Source: Pedobacter psychrodurus (GTDB taxonomy: Bacteria; Bacteroidota; Bacteroidia; Sphingobacteriales; Sphingobacteriaceae). From it: 64,000 nucleotides of DNA. Positions 53,728 to 63,271 of this stretch are shown piece after piece. The stretch is from the NCBI RefSeq assembly GCF_004331735.1, contig NZ_SJSO01000005.1, positions 327,650-391,649 on the forward strand. Direction: 5' to 3'. Made by a program: the position numbers and the translations under genes. The notes under the pieces are model-generated. The model worked only from the letters and a program-made list of their open reading frames with translations, ran no database searches and had not been told where the DNA came from. Positions within the stretch are counted from its first letter, which is position 1. Every line of letters begins with the position of its first letter.

Positions 53728-54510
53728 TTATAATTCTCTTACCCAAATATTTCTGTAACTGATGGCTGGGCTTGGGTCGCCGTGATCTTGTAATTTAATT
53801 GAAGAAGGGCCATGTTTTTTATATTCAGGGGCGCCGATATACCTGGTTTCACCCTTTAATACAAATCCGTTTTGCAAAAGCACCCCATTTAAAAACACGG
53901 TAACAGTTGCTGGTTTTTGTACTGTTCCATCTTCGTTAAAACGTGGAGCATTCCAAATGATATCATAATATTGCCATTCGCCTGGTTTCTTGTTAGCATT
54001 AGCCAAAGGAACGGCTTGTTTATAAACGCTACCTGTTTGTCCGTTCACATAGGTTTTATTGTTGTATGCATCCATAATCTGGATTTCGTAACCATTATCA
54101 CCACCTCCAGTTGAGGCTAAAAACACGCCACTGTTCCCACGTGCCTGACCTTCGCCCGATATGTTTTCAGGAATTTTCCATTCCATATGTAGCTGGTAAT
54201 CGGTAAACTTTTTATTCGTTTCGATGTTTCCAGTCCCTTTTTTTACGGTGAAAAATCCATCGTCGATTGTCCATTCAGCTGGTTTTGATGGATCTTTAAC
54301 CGAATGCCATGCATCTAAATTTCTACCACTAAAAAGAATGGTAGCATCAGATGGTGCATCTTGAGGCAATTTGCCTGGTGTAACAACCTTTGGAACAGGT
54401 TCCCAAACCTCGGTTGTTTTTGGGTCTTTGGCAGGATCTGGTTTTTTATCTTGTGCCATAGCTTGACCTGCAAAAAGTGCAGGAATAAATAATAGTGTAT
54501 ACTTGTTCAT
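53728..54510 (-). CDS. DUF1080 protein (3-keto-disaccharide hydrolase type)
   Basis: 260 residues, signal peptide to about residue 19 (LFAGQAMAQ). DUF1080 landmarks are ATILFSGRNLDAWHSVKDPS near 58-77, EWTIDDGFFTVKKGTGNIET, HMEWKIPENISGEGQARGNS near 107-126 and the ending SPAISYRNIWVREL. The family has a concanavalin-like fold and includes enzymes that hydrolyse 3-keto-glycosides. It is probably periplasmic. No dehydrogenase partner is in the window. Confidence 0.87.
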   Translation of the reverse strand: MNKYTLLFIPALFAGQAMAQDKKPDPAKDPKTTEVWEPVPKVVTPGKLPQDAPSDATILFSGRNLDAWHSVKDPSKPAEWTIDDGFFTVKKGTGNIETNKKFTDYQLHMEWKIPENISGEGQARGNSGVFLASTGGGDNGYEIQIMDAYNNKTYVNGQTGSVYKQAVPLANANKKPGEWQYYDIIWNAPRFNEDGTVQKPATVTVFLNGVLLQNGFVLKGETRYIGAPEYKKHGPSSIKLQDHGDPSPAISYRNIWVREL

Positions 54511-54574
54511 GATTGTGGTTTAACTTTTTAAAGTTAACCAGTTTATTAAGAAATGGAAATTGGTATTTAAAATT

Positions 54575-54892
54575 TTACCCCAAATCGTCAACAACATAGG
54601 TTTCGCTTATAATTACTTCGTCAGGGGCAATGTCTTCTCTGCGCTGTTCTGCCAAATCGCGCATTGGGCAATAACCCGTAACGCCGCGATACAGTAATCC
54701 TGCGCCAATTGCTGCTCCAGTTAGGCCAATTACAGGATGCGAAAAAATGCTGGTGATACCTTTAAAGAGCAAATATGTTCCTGCAGCGCCCGATAACCAA
54801 CGCTCAGATTTTGAAACGTTTGTGAATAATTCTGGGTACTTCCAGGCTTCTTTAACGTTGTTTACAGCGGTATTAAAATCTTGATTTGTCAT
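54575..54892 (-). CDS. Small membrane protein, DUF2892-like
   Basis: 105 residues with two hydrophobic helices (about 30-46 and 51-68), the second rich in Gly and Ala (GLTGAAIGAGLLYRGVTGYC). The GYCPMRDL motif after it is shared with DUF2892 (YgaP-like) membrane domains. Hydrophilic N- and C-terminal tails. Function unknown. It is 64 bp upstream of the DUF1080 gene on the same strand. Confidence 0.7.
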   Translation of the reverse strand: MTNQDFNTAVNNVKEAWKYPELFTNVSKSERWLSGAAGTYLLFKGITSIFSHPVIGLTGAAIGAGLLYRGVTGYCPMRDLAEQRREDIAPDEVIISETYVVDDLG

Positions 54893-55201
54893 GATGGTAA
54901 AATTTATGTTCTACTGTATAACAAGTAAGGGGGAAATGAGTTTTGAAAGAAAATTAAATATAGGGACTACCACAGAGAAAAATTTCACCACCTAAGAAAC
55001 CTAAGATCATTTAAGAGGATTTTATTGTTCGCATAATCGTCATTCTCGCGTATGCGGGAATCTTAAAGCTAATGTGTTGCATATTTATAATGCATTAAGA
55101 TTCCCAATCAAGTTGGGAATGACGATATTTCGAGATATATCCAGCTTGCGACATGTTCATGAATGAACCAATGACTAATGAATCAATTGCCTATGTCGAC
55201 T
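54893..55201. other. 309-bp intergenic region with palindromic element
   Basis: No gene. A CCACAGAG-type relic lies near 54964, and a 91-bp palindromic element occupies 55036-55126. The remaining 3' part is A/T-rich and leads to the end of the SNF2 gene. Confidence 0.6.
55036..55126. repeat. 91-bp multi-armed palindromic element, intact copy
   Basis: Outer ends ATCGTCATTC (55036-55045) and GAATGACGAT (55117-55126) are exact complements. Inner GGGAATCTTA (55056-55065) and TAAGATTCCC (55096-55105) also match. Each side also folds on itself: ATTCTCGCGTATGCGGGAAT, and ATTCCCAATCAAGTTGGGAAT shortened here to its two arms ATTCCC and GGGAAT. It can fold as a branched structure. A second, interrupted copy is at 63200-63271. 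Confidence 0.75.
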
Positions 55202-58093
55202 TTAATTTAATATATCCCTTATATCTTCTTTGCTCAATGATTTAAAGAAACTTTCTTCAGTTGTAATTAAAGAGTTTGCCAGCGATTTTTTACGGTTTTG
55301 TAAGGCCAATATTTTCTCTTCAACGGTATCTTTTGCAATAAATTTGTAAATGAAAACTTTTTTATCCTGACCGATACGGTGGGTTCTGTCGATCGCTTGT
55401 TGTTCTACCGCAGGGTTCCACCATGGATCGAGGATAAAAACATAATCGGCCTGGGTTAAGTTTAAACCCACACCACCAGCTTTTATCGAGATTAAGAAGA
55501 CCTTCAGTTCGGTATTCTGCTGAAATTCGGAAACAATTTCGCCGCGGTTACGGGTTGAACCATCCAGATAAGCAAATGGAATATTTTCCGCTTCAAAATG
55601 TTTTTTGAAGATATCCAGGTGTTTTACAAACTGAGAAAATACTAAAACCTTATGCCCGCCTTTAAGTACGTTATCTAAAGTGTGGATTACGTTTTCAAAC
55701 TTCCCCGAATCTGAAACATAGGCACCATCAATCATTACGGGGTGGTTGGCCAGCTGACGTAGGGCAGTTAATCCTTGTAAAAGCTGCACCTGTTTCTGGG
55801 CGAAAGTTCCATCGTCCATGCTTTGCAATAAGTCGTTGCGGTAGGCAGATTTTGTTTTCTCGTAATAAGCGGCCTGATCTTCGCTCATGTCGCAATAAAT
55901 TACCTGCTCCGTTTTAGGGGGTAATTCTGCTGCTACTTGCTCTTTCGTTCTACGAAGCACAAATGGCTTAATAATCGATTGCAGTTTACGCGCTTTTTCT
56001 TCGTCTTTTTTCTTTTCTATTGCTTGTACATATTCTTCATAGAAAAATGCCTGTGTGCCCAGCAAACCAGGGTTTAAAAAAGTTAATTGCGACCATAAAT
56101 CACTTACCGAATTTTCTACAGGCGTACCGCTCAGAATCAGTTTATGTTTCGATTTTAAGCTTCTAACGGCTTTGAATGATTTTGATGCCGGGTTTTTAAT
56201 GTTCTGACTTTCATCGAGAATAATGTAGTTGAAATAAAAATTTTTCAGTTCATCTACATCCACTCTGGTTACACCGTAAGTGGTAATGATGATATCGTAA
56301 TTGGCAAAATTGGCAACATCTTTATTTCGATTAGTGCCCGTATGTGCCAGTATTTTAAGCTTTGGTGTGAATTTTTTAGCCTCTGTTAACCAGTTATAAA
56401 TTAAAGAGGTAGGCATGATGATGAGTGAGGTGGTTTGCGTTTCAAGCAATTGATCATCTTCCTTCACTTTTTGCAGCATGGCTAATGTTTGGATGGTTTT
56501 ACCCAAACCCATATCATCGGCTAAACACCCGCCAAAATTGTATTCGCGTAAAAAGCTGAACCAGTTATAACCGGCTTTCTGGTAATCGCGTAAACTACCT
56601 TTAAAGTGAACGGGCATCTGCGTATCGGCGATATCTTCGAAATCTGATAATCGCTGTAACTTACGCTCGAGTGTAACGTTAGCTAGGCTATCTTCGGCCA
56701 AATCGTTGATTAGACCGATATGGTGTTTCTTTAATTTTAACGTTTTTCCAGCCTCTGCCAAACTGAATAAACTACCATATTGCGTAAACCATTTATCGGG
56801 AATAATGGCCACCTCGCCATCGGGCAATAAAAACTCACGCTTTTTGTGTAGAATATGTTGTTTTAGCGAAAGAAAAGGAATCTGGTATTTTCCGAACCAT
56901 ACCACGGCATGAATATCAAACCAATCGTTTCCTTCTTTAACTTCAAGATCTATTTTGCTGGCGCCTAAAACAAATTTTTTCTGCCCAGTGGCCTGTTCAA
57001 TTTCGTATCCTGCTGCTTCTAAAAGTTCGATATGTTCATTTACCCAATTTATAGCCCCGTAACTTGGATTTTCGTCGGCAGAAGCTACTTCCAGGTTGCT
57101 GAATAAAGAACTCGTTTTTTTTAGTCCTAACGATAACAGCAAATTAAACTGTTTTTTCTCCCATTCTGCCGAACGTTTGATGCGGTGGAAAATATAGTTA
57201 TCGGCAGTTTTTTCTAAACGTACAGTTACTTTGTGCGCATTCTCTACTGGGAAAGTATATTCGCCGTATTTAAAGTACAACTGAATCTGAGAAAGTCCGC
57301 CGTCTACATATAAAACTTTAATTACAGGTGTGGCTTCAAACTGTTCGGTTCTAATTTCGAAACCTTCGGCATACACATGGTGTTTTTCTATTAAAGGGGC
57401 AACAAACTTTTCAAAATAAGTGGCTTCAGTTGTTTTGGGTATGGCAATAAAACGTTTATTTAAAAAAGGCTGCAATTTTTTCCCTTCAATATCCTGATCA
57501 AAAAAGTACAATACATCATTAAGCAATAGCCATGCAGGTTTGTTGCTAATGATCTGCGCTTCTTTAAACATAAATTCGATGCGCAGATTCTGATATTTGA
57601 TGGTCGGAAAATAACGTGTTTCAGTTTCATTCCGGCGGAAATGAAAAAGAATAGATGCGGGCTCATCGGCCAGTTCGATTTTGCGTTCTACCGGCCAGCC
57701 ATCTTTGTCCATTACATAAAGCTCGTTTTTTACCTTTAAAAGCTCTAAAGCTTCGGCAAGTTTCTTCTCGATTTTAGGGCGGACATTTTCGTAAAATTTA
57801 CTGTCGAAAATTTTGGTGAAAAACTCAGTTGGCCTGATTAGTTTTTTATAATATTTTTTAATCAGCGAGTCTTGCTCGATGTCATCTAAAATCTTGATCA
57901 GCTTATAATCAATATCACTTAAATAGGCGCTAAATTCTTCTGCGGTATGCGTAAAAACCCGTTGATAAGTAAAAGAAAAATCTCCTTGTGGATTGAGTTG
58001 AACAACGTGAGGTTCAATTAAATAGCCCAAGTACTCATGTTTGCACAAAGAGTACACCACTTTACAGGTTTTAGAACTATCGACACGTAACAT
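55202..58093 (-). CDS. SNF2-family DEAD/DEAH-box ATPase
   Basis: 963 residues. The C-terminal half is a Swi2/Snf2 helicase core: DDMGLGKTIQTLAM (Walker A), ILDESQNIKNPASK (DESQ box), LILSGTPVENSVSDLW (motif III), then VFSQFVKHL, GGVGLNLTQADYVFILD and QAIDRTHRIGQ (V-VI). The first ~490 residues hold the alpha/beta N-terminal region of bacterial SNF2 proteins, without a SWIM zinc motif that I can see. Such proteins remodel nucleic-acid complexes or RNA polymerase; the role of this one is unknown. It has no phage-defence partners around it. Confidence 0.9.
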   Translation of the reverse strand: MLRVDSSKTCKVVYSLCKHEYLGYLIEPHVVQLNPQGDFSFTYQRVFTHTAEEFSAYLSDIDYKLIKILDDIEQDSLIKKYYKKLIRPTEFFTKIFDSKFYENVRPKIEKKLAEALELLKVKNELYVMDKDGWPVERKIELADEPASILFHFRRNETETRYFPTIKYQNLRIEFMFKEAQIISNKPAWLLLNDVLYFFDQDIEGKKLQPFLNKRFIAIPKTTEATYFEKFVAPLIEKHHVYAEGFEIRTEQFEATPVIKVLYVDGGLSQIQLYFKYGEYTFPVENAHKVTVRLEKTADNYIFHRIKRSAEWEKKQFNLLLSLGLKKTSSLFSNLEVASADENPSYGAINWVNEHIELLEAAGYEIEQATGQKKFVLGASKIDLEVKEGNDWFDIHAVVWFGKYQIPFLSLKQHILHKKREFLLPDGEVAIIPDKWFTQYGSLFSLAEAGKTLKLKKHHIGLINDLAEDSLANVTLERKLQRLSDFEDIADTQMPVHFKGSLRDYQKAGYNWFSFLREYNFGGCLADDMGLGKTIQTLAMLQKVKEDDQLLETQTTSLIIMPTSLIYNWLTEAKKFTPKLKILAHTGTNRNKDVANFANYDIIITTYGVTRVDVDELKNFYFNYIILDESQNIKNPASKSFKAVRSLKSKHKLILSGTPVENSVSDLWSQLTFLNPGLLGTQAFFYEEYVQAIEKKKDEEKARKLQSIIKPFVLRRTKEQVAAELPPKTEQVIYCDMSEDQAAYYEKTKSAYRNDLLQSMDDGTFAQKQVQLLQGLTALRQLANHPVMIDGAYVSDSGKFENVIHTLDNVLKGGHKVLVFSQFVKHLDIFKKHFEAENIPFAYLDGSTRNRGEIVSEFQQNTELKVFLISIKAGGVGLNLTQADYVFILDPWWNPAVEQQAIDRTHRIGQDKKVFIYKFIAKDTVEEKILALQNRKKSLANSLITTEESFFKSLSKEDIRDILN

Positions 58094-58376
58094 TGATGGA
58101 GATAAAATTTTTTTCTAAGCTAAGCGCTTAAAAAACTTTAAACTTACAATATTTTGAGGTTACATCAAAAGAAGTAGTGGTTTTTGAGATAAAAATTATC
58201 GGTTTTATATCGAAATTTAAAAGAAGGGTTAATTAGTACGGTTGGCTAGAGGGCCTCTTTGAAGTTAATGAGCAGATAAATATTAAATACTTTATAATTG
58301 GCTACAACTTATTATCTTAGCCCTTGTATTGATATGCTTTTTTTATCAATCAATTAACGCATCACTAAAGGTCTAA

Positions 58377-59387
58377 ATGAAATTTTTTTACGCGCTCTCT
58401 CTGCTTGCCTGCCTCTTTTTTTGTAGCTATGCACAAGAAATTCCCCGGAGCACCCAATATATTTTTAACAATATTCTACTGAACCCTGCACTATCGGGAA
58501 TAGATAATTATACGGATTTAAAAATAGGTTTACGCAAACAGTGGAGCGGTTTAGAAGGTGCCCCAAGTACACAATATCTTTCTTTAAGCACTGCTATTGG
58601 CGAAGATTTTGTTCGGAGCAATGTAAACTCATTTGCCGGGAATGGAGATAATCCAATGAGCAGAAGTTTTGTAAACAGTTATACTGCGGCCGAACCTCAC
58701 CATGGAATTGGCCTGGTGGCCATGACAGACAAAGCTGGTTTGGTTAGGCAAACAAATGTTAATTTAACCTATGCTTATCATCTAGGGATTACAAACGAAG
58801 TAAATTTATCAGTTGGTTTATCTGGCGGATTTAAATCAATTAGTGTTGATGTGCGTGGGATTATAGCTGACGAATCTGGCGATCCTTTATTCTCTGCCGA
58901 TTACAACAATAAAATAAGACCGGATATTGGCGCAGGTATTTGGCTGTATAGTCCAAGATTTTTTGCCGGTGTTTCAGCAAAACAGCTCGTTGGAAATAAA
59001 AGCAGTATTGTAAATAATCAAGTTAAAACCAGTCCCTACCAAGCGGCTACTTTTTACGGAACGGCGGGCTATAAAATATTTCTGGATGAGGATATCGCAA
59101 TGATTCCCTCAGGTTTGATTTCGTATTGGACCAACTCTCCAGCTACTTTCGATGCCAATTTGAAATTCGCCTATCAGGATAAATTCTGGGTGGGTACCAG
59201 TTTCAGAAACAATGATTCCTTTTCGCTTTTGGCCGGACTCAATATTGCTTCGTTGGTAAACCTGAGTTATTCTTATGATGTTAATACTTCAGGTTTACGC
59301 TCGGTAAACAATGGCACGCACGAAATTGTACTGGGTATTTTATTAAATAACCGTTATCAAGTGGTTTGCCCTAGCCGACAGTTTTAA
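58377..59387 (+). CDS. PorP/SprF family type IX secretion-linked membrane protein
   Basis: 336 residues with a signal peptide ending SYAQEI. The PorP/SprF start is clear: STQYIFNNILLNPALSGIDN, LKIGLRKQWSGLEGAPSTQY and repeated beta-hairpin runs such as IGLVAMTDKAGLVRQTN to an outer membrane barrel. In Flavobacterium SprF helps the secretion of the adhesin SprB, and paralogues usually sit beside genes with type-B sorting domains, as here. The gene overlaps the end of the convergent large gene by 4 bp. Confidence 0.93.
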   Translation: MKFFYALSLLACLFFCSYAQEIPRSTQYIFNNILLNPALSGIDNYTDLKIGLRKQWSGLEGAPSTQYLSLSTAIGEDFVRSNVNSFAGNGDNPMSRSFVNSYTAAEPHHGIGLVAMTDKAGLVRQTNVNLTYAYHLGITNEVNLSVGLSGGFKSISVDVRGIIADESGDPLFSADYNNKIRPDIGAGIWLYSPRFFAGVSAKQLVGNKSSIVNNQVKTSPYQAATFYGTAGYKIFLDEDIAMIPSGLISYWTNSPATFDANLKFAYQDKFWVGTSFRNNDSFSLLAGLNIASLVNLSYSYDVNTSGLRSVNNGTHEIVLGILLNNRYQVVCPSRQF

Positions 59388-62300
59388 CGCAAAAGCGTTA
59401 TACTACCGCCCAGTGGTTTACATTCGGCTCGCAAATCGATCACATAATAATAAACACCTGCTGGTAATTCCTTATCCCTAAACCTACCATCAAAAGGTTT
59501 GGTGTAGTTGCCGATTGATTCGTATACCAATTGGCCACCACGGGTATAAATTTTAATATTATTCCCTTTGAAATCCGGTAAGCCCCTCACTTGCCAAACA
59601 TCGTTCATGCCATCGCCATTTGGGGTCATGGTATTGGTTACCTCGAGGTTATCGTGTGTTACCTCTACGTGCACTTTAGTGAACTCGCTGGTACAAGAAC
59701 CTAATTTTCTCCTCACGAAGTAATCGGCTGTTTTGGCCACTTTAAATTTGAATATTCCGTTGGTGTTTTCTAAAAAGGGCTTGGTATCGTCAATTTTTTC
59801 AAAGAGCTGGTAAGTTCCTTCTTCTGGTGCAATTACAGGTAAAACGATATCAGAAACATAACAAACGCGTAAATCGTTGATGAGTGGAGCTATGATTTTA
59901 AAAGGTTCATCTACTACTGTATAGGCCTCGCTGATAGCATAACCACAAGATGTTTTGTCTTTAACCTCTAAGCGATAAGTGCCTGCGCCAACATTAATCA
60001 AATCTTGGGTATATTGAACGGCTTCACCAGCTTCATTTATCCATTTAAAATCGTAAGCTGGAATACCACCAATTACCTGTATGCCTTTAACAGAACCTCT
60101 CTGTAAGGTACAGCCATCTTTAATTACAGTTGCCGTATTCGATACGATGTTTAGTTTTGGCGTAATATTGATGGCATAAGGCCCTAAAATGGTTTCACAA
60201 TTGTTCACATCATAAGCGAACATCCTGTAATTGCCTCCTGGCAAATTTTTAAGTTCAATAATGTTCCCTGTTTTGGTTGCTCCTGCAACTGTAGCTCCTG
60301 ATTCATCTACCCATTTAAAGAATGTTGGAAGAATGGAACTGAAGTTTAGGTTAATACTTCCGTTAATCAACTCACAGGTAGTGTTGTTAACGGTTGGCGT
60401 AAAAGTATAAACAGTTGGCGTTAATGCATCCACCCTAAAAGTCCTGTCTAAAGTGCAGGTATATAGCGAATTGCTGGCTCTTAATGTATAAGTTCCTGGT
60501 GCTAGGTCAATCATTTTTATTGACATGCCAGGTGAGTACGTTCCTTTTTTGATGCTTTGTCCAGCTGGGCTTAACCACTCGTAGGTATCGGCATTGGTAA
60601 TCGATACACCATCAATAACACCATTGTTAACACCGCATCTGGCCGGGGTTACTGTTCCGCCATTAATGGTAACATCACTATAAGTACCGATAAAGAAAGA
60701 TGAGGAAACTGGCGAACATTGACCCTCATCAGAAACAGACAAGGTATAGTTGCCACCTCCAACATTTTCCAGGTCCAATGTATTCGACACAACATCAGTA
60801 CCTAAAATCCCTGTGATCGGATCACGTTTAAACCATTTGTAGCTTAACGTACCTGTTGCATCTATAATAGTGATGCCGACAATGGATCCGTTTTCTTTAC
60901 CACACGCTGCAGAAGTAGTTTTAGTTGGATTCCCAATTTTAGGTTGGGGTTTCCTTTTAACCGTAATCGGATCAGAATCTAACGTGCAGCTTGCCTCATC
61001 TGAGGCCTTTACGATGTAGGTACCTTCTGGCAAACTAGCTGGATTGCTTCTGCTTACCACGGCATTTGTTGCGGTATTTATCCATTCATATTTTAATACG
61101 CCCTTTCCCCTTAAAACCTCGGCAGTAAAGGTAAAAGAGGTTTGTCCGCATACAGGCGAGACTGGCAAAATAGTGGGTTTGGTTAACTTCTGATCTTTGA
61201 TGATAAACACTGATGGGAATGCTTTGCAGCCATCATCAACAGTTACTTCGTAAGTGCCTACATCTAAATTGGAAATACTTTGTGTACTTCCTTTAGGTAC
61301 ACGGCTACCATCAGTTTCTATCTTTACCCAGTTAAAGGTAAAACCCTCACGCACCTCAGGTATCGTGATCGATCCGTTGGCATTACAGGTTACGGGTTCT
61401 ACTATGGCTTCGTTTGGTAGTAATTCTGCTGTAGAAAAAGGGGAGGTGGTAGCATTTAATAAACTGGCTGTTGCAGTAACCATTCCGCTAAGGCTTCCGT
61501 TATATTCCCAACGGCCATCGCTACCAGCTTGTACGGTTGCGATGTAGGTTTTACCCTCACAGATACCCTGGCAGTTTACAGTATAAAATAATTCTACTTC
61601 TGAGTTGGGAGTAGCCTTACCTGAAACATAGTCACTTCTTTTTTTCAATACTTGAATGTAGGGTTGAAGGATAGATAATGTTTTTCCGATCCCAAATGTC
61701 TTGTTGCAAAAGAAACTGTTCCTTGTAATTTTTACAGGCTTTGAAGATACCGTTTCAACTCCGAAATTGTTGTTGGCAATTAAGTTTGCTTCGGCAGGTG
61801 TTGCGCCGCCGATAGTTCCTCCTGCACCCGATTCTATCCTAACGCCAATGCCATTACCCATTACAACTGTTCCGGCGGCATCGGTACCTATAGCGTTACC
61901 AGTTAAAATGAAGTCGGAATTGGTGATCGAAATGCCTGTAGTTCTATTTCCTCCGATAATGTTGTTGCGCACATAAAGTGCAGTATTGATGGCATTAACT
62001 TTTAAACCTGCAATTTCTAAAGCGGAAGAAGAAAGAAATATCGGTAGCTCATGAAAGTCTTTCTTGCCTGTATAATCAACCCCGATTTTATTATTGATCA
62101 CGTTGACATCAAACCTTGCGTTAGTGGAGTACGATGATCGGGTGATATCTACATTAATCCGGTTTGCTGCAATCACGTTTCCTTCACCAGCATTATCACC
62201 ACCAACATCTAGCGCGCTATCGTATAAATTGGCCGAAATACCAAAAACATTGGTGTTTGGCGTTATTCCATCATATATCACCCCGATTAAGTTCGATTGG

Positions 62301-62914
62301 ATCTTAATTTTAGTTGCGGTGATGGTGGTAAAATAATAGCTATTCTGAATAATAATACCGTTAACGTTGCCTCCTATAACATTTCCTTTAGTTGGAGCAC
62401 CAATTGTAATATTATTTGCACGATAATCGATTACAATTCCCGAGCCTTGAGCCATATTTACATTTTGTAAGTTATTGATGGTGGCAAAATTCCTTATGTA
62501 CAAACCATAAACCTCAACCCCTGTAGTTTGGATCTGCGTGGTTGAAGACTGGCCAATTACCAGACCCGAAAATGTAGAATTAGGATATTCTGGCTCCAGA
62601 ATTACCTTTGCTCCAGAAACACCAAGTGCTGGCCAGGCTGCCTGAGATGTGCCATCAATAACTACGTTTGACGAGACTATAGGTAGTGCTGAACGCAACC
62701 TGATGGTACGGTTAGCGTTGTCGCTAGGCGTACCCGGTAAATTAAAGTTAATGGTAAACGTAGTTATCCTATTGGCTATGGCTGCTTGTGTTAATGCTTC
62801 CCTCAATGTACCAGGTCCGCTATCGGCATTACTGGTTACTACGTAAGTTTGGGCGTAGCTATTACTAAAGAAAAATAAGCCAGCAAGGAGGGCTAGAAGT
62901 TTTGAGAAGCGCAT
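59384..62914 (-). CDS. T9SS type-B-sorted surface protein
   Basis: 1176 residues from ATG at 62914 (signal peptide ending SYAQ). N-terminal 1-440 is a parallel beta-helix-like region rich in NxxI/GNVIGGN. It is followed by about six SprB-like repeats, each with a GxYxLxVxDxxxC pattern (for example VGTYEVTVDDGCKA, GGGNYTLSVSDEGQC). The last ~85 residues carry the gliding-motility type C-terminal signal, MTPNGDGMNDVWQVRGLPDF, IKIYTRGGQLVYES and PAGVYYYVIDLRAE. It should be exported by the type IX system. A start at 62935 (TTG) would be upstream of the signal peptide. Confidence 0.92.
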   Translation of the reverse strand: MRFSKLLALLAGLFFFSNSYAQTYVVTSNADSGPGTLREALTQAAIANRITTFTINFNLPGTPSDNANRTIRLRSALPIVSSNVVIDGTSQAAWPALGVSGAKVILEPEYPNSTFSGLVIGQSSTTQIQTTGVEVYGLYIRNFATINNLQNVNMAQGSGIVIDYRANNITIGAPTKGNVIGGNVNGIIIQNSYYFTTITATKIKIQSNLIGVIYDGITPNTNVFGISANLYDSALDVGGDNAGEGNVIAANRINVDITRSSYSTNARFDVNVINNKIGVDYTGKKDFHELPIFLSSSALEIAGLKVNAINTALYVRNNIIGGNRTTGISITNSDFILTGNAIGTDAAGTVVMGNGIGVRIESGAGGTIGGATPAEANLIANNNFGVETVSSKPVKITRNSFFCNKTFGIGKTLSILQPYIQVLKKRSDYVSGKATPNSEVELFYTVNCQGICEGKTYIATVQAGSDGRWEYNGSLSGMVTATASLLNATTSPFSTAELLPNEAIVEPVTCNANGSITIPEVREGFTFNWVKIETDGSRVPKGSTQSISNLDVGTYEVTVDDGCKAFPSVFIIKDQKLTKPTILPVSPVCGQTSFTFTAEVLRGKGVLKYEWINTATNAVVSRSNPASLPEGTYIVKASDEASCTLDSDPITVKRKPQPKIGNPTKTTSAACGKENGSIVGITIIDATGTLSYKWFKRDPITGILGTDVVSNTLDLENVGGGNYTLSVSDEGQCSPVSSSFFIGTYSDVTINGGTVTPARCGVNNGVIDGVSITNADTYEWLSPAGQSIKKGTYSPGMSIKMIDLAPGTYTLRASNSLYTCTLDRTFRVDALTPTVYTFTPTVNNTTCELINGSINLNFSSILPTFFKWVDESGATVAGATKTGNIIELKNLPGGNYRMFAYDVNNCETILGPYAINITPKLNIVSNTATVIKDGCTLQRGSVKGIQVIGGIPAYDFKWINEAGEAVQYTQDLINVGAGTYRLEVKDKTSCGYAISEAYTVVDEPFKIIAPLINDLRVCYVSDIVLPVIAPEEGTYQLFEKIDDTKPFLENTNGIFKFKVAKTADYFVRRKLGSCTSEFTKVHVEVTHDNLEVTNTMTPNGDGMNDVWQVRGLPDFKGNNIKIYTRGGQLVYESIGNYTKPFDGRFRDKELPAGVYYYVIDLRAECKPLGGSITLLR

Positions 62915-62935
62915 AAAATTGTTTGGTGCAGCCAA

Positions 62936-63271
62936 AATACAAATAAACTATTTAGTGGCTAGCGTTTTAGTAAACAAACCTACATTATTTTTCTGAAAAA
63001 TAGTTGCGCAGGCTTTTTAACCACCGAGTTAACAGAGGGAAGACACATAGGACATGGAGTTAGGGATTTCTATTGCATTAGTCTGAACAATCACTAACGC
63101 TGCCTCCACTAACGCGATCGTCATCCTGAACTTGTTCAGGATCTATCTCTGTTTTTAAAGATCCTTCACTGCGCTACCAGTGACAGATTCTAAAAATCGT
63201 TCGTCATTCCCGCGCAGGCGGGAATCTTAATGCAACCTACAAACCCTTACAAAGGCATTAAGATTCCCAAT
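62936..63271. other. 336-bp intergenic region packed with repeats
   Basis: No gene. A CCACCGAG-type relic lies at about 63018. ATCCTGAAC-TT-GTTCAGGAT at 63123-63142 is a perfect 9-bp inverted repeat of the common GTCATCCTGAA family. 63200-63271 is a truncated copy of the 91-bp palindromic element, cut off by the IS. Confidence 0.7.
63200..63271. repeat. Truncated copy of the 91-bp palindromic element
   Basis: TTCGTCATTCCCGCGCAGGC begins as in the intact copy (55036 on), and ATTAAGATTCCCAAT at 63257-63271 matches 55094-55108. The element should then continue as CAAGTTGGGAATGACGAT, but instead GGGGCTGACT follows from 63272. Confidence 0.8.

Noticed and set aside
55202..58093. Antiphage defence island around the SNF2 protein
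   Set aside because: SNF2 proteins occur in defence systems, but no methylase, nuclease, PLD or other defence partner is adjacent; neighbours are a small membrane protein and a secretion-linked gene.
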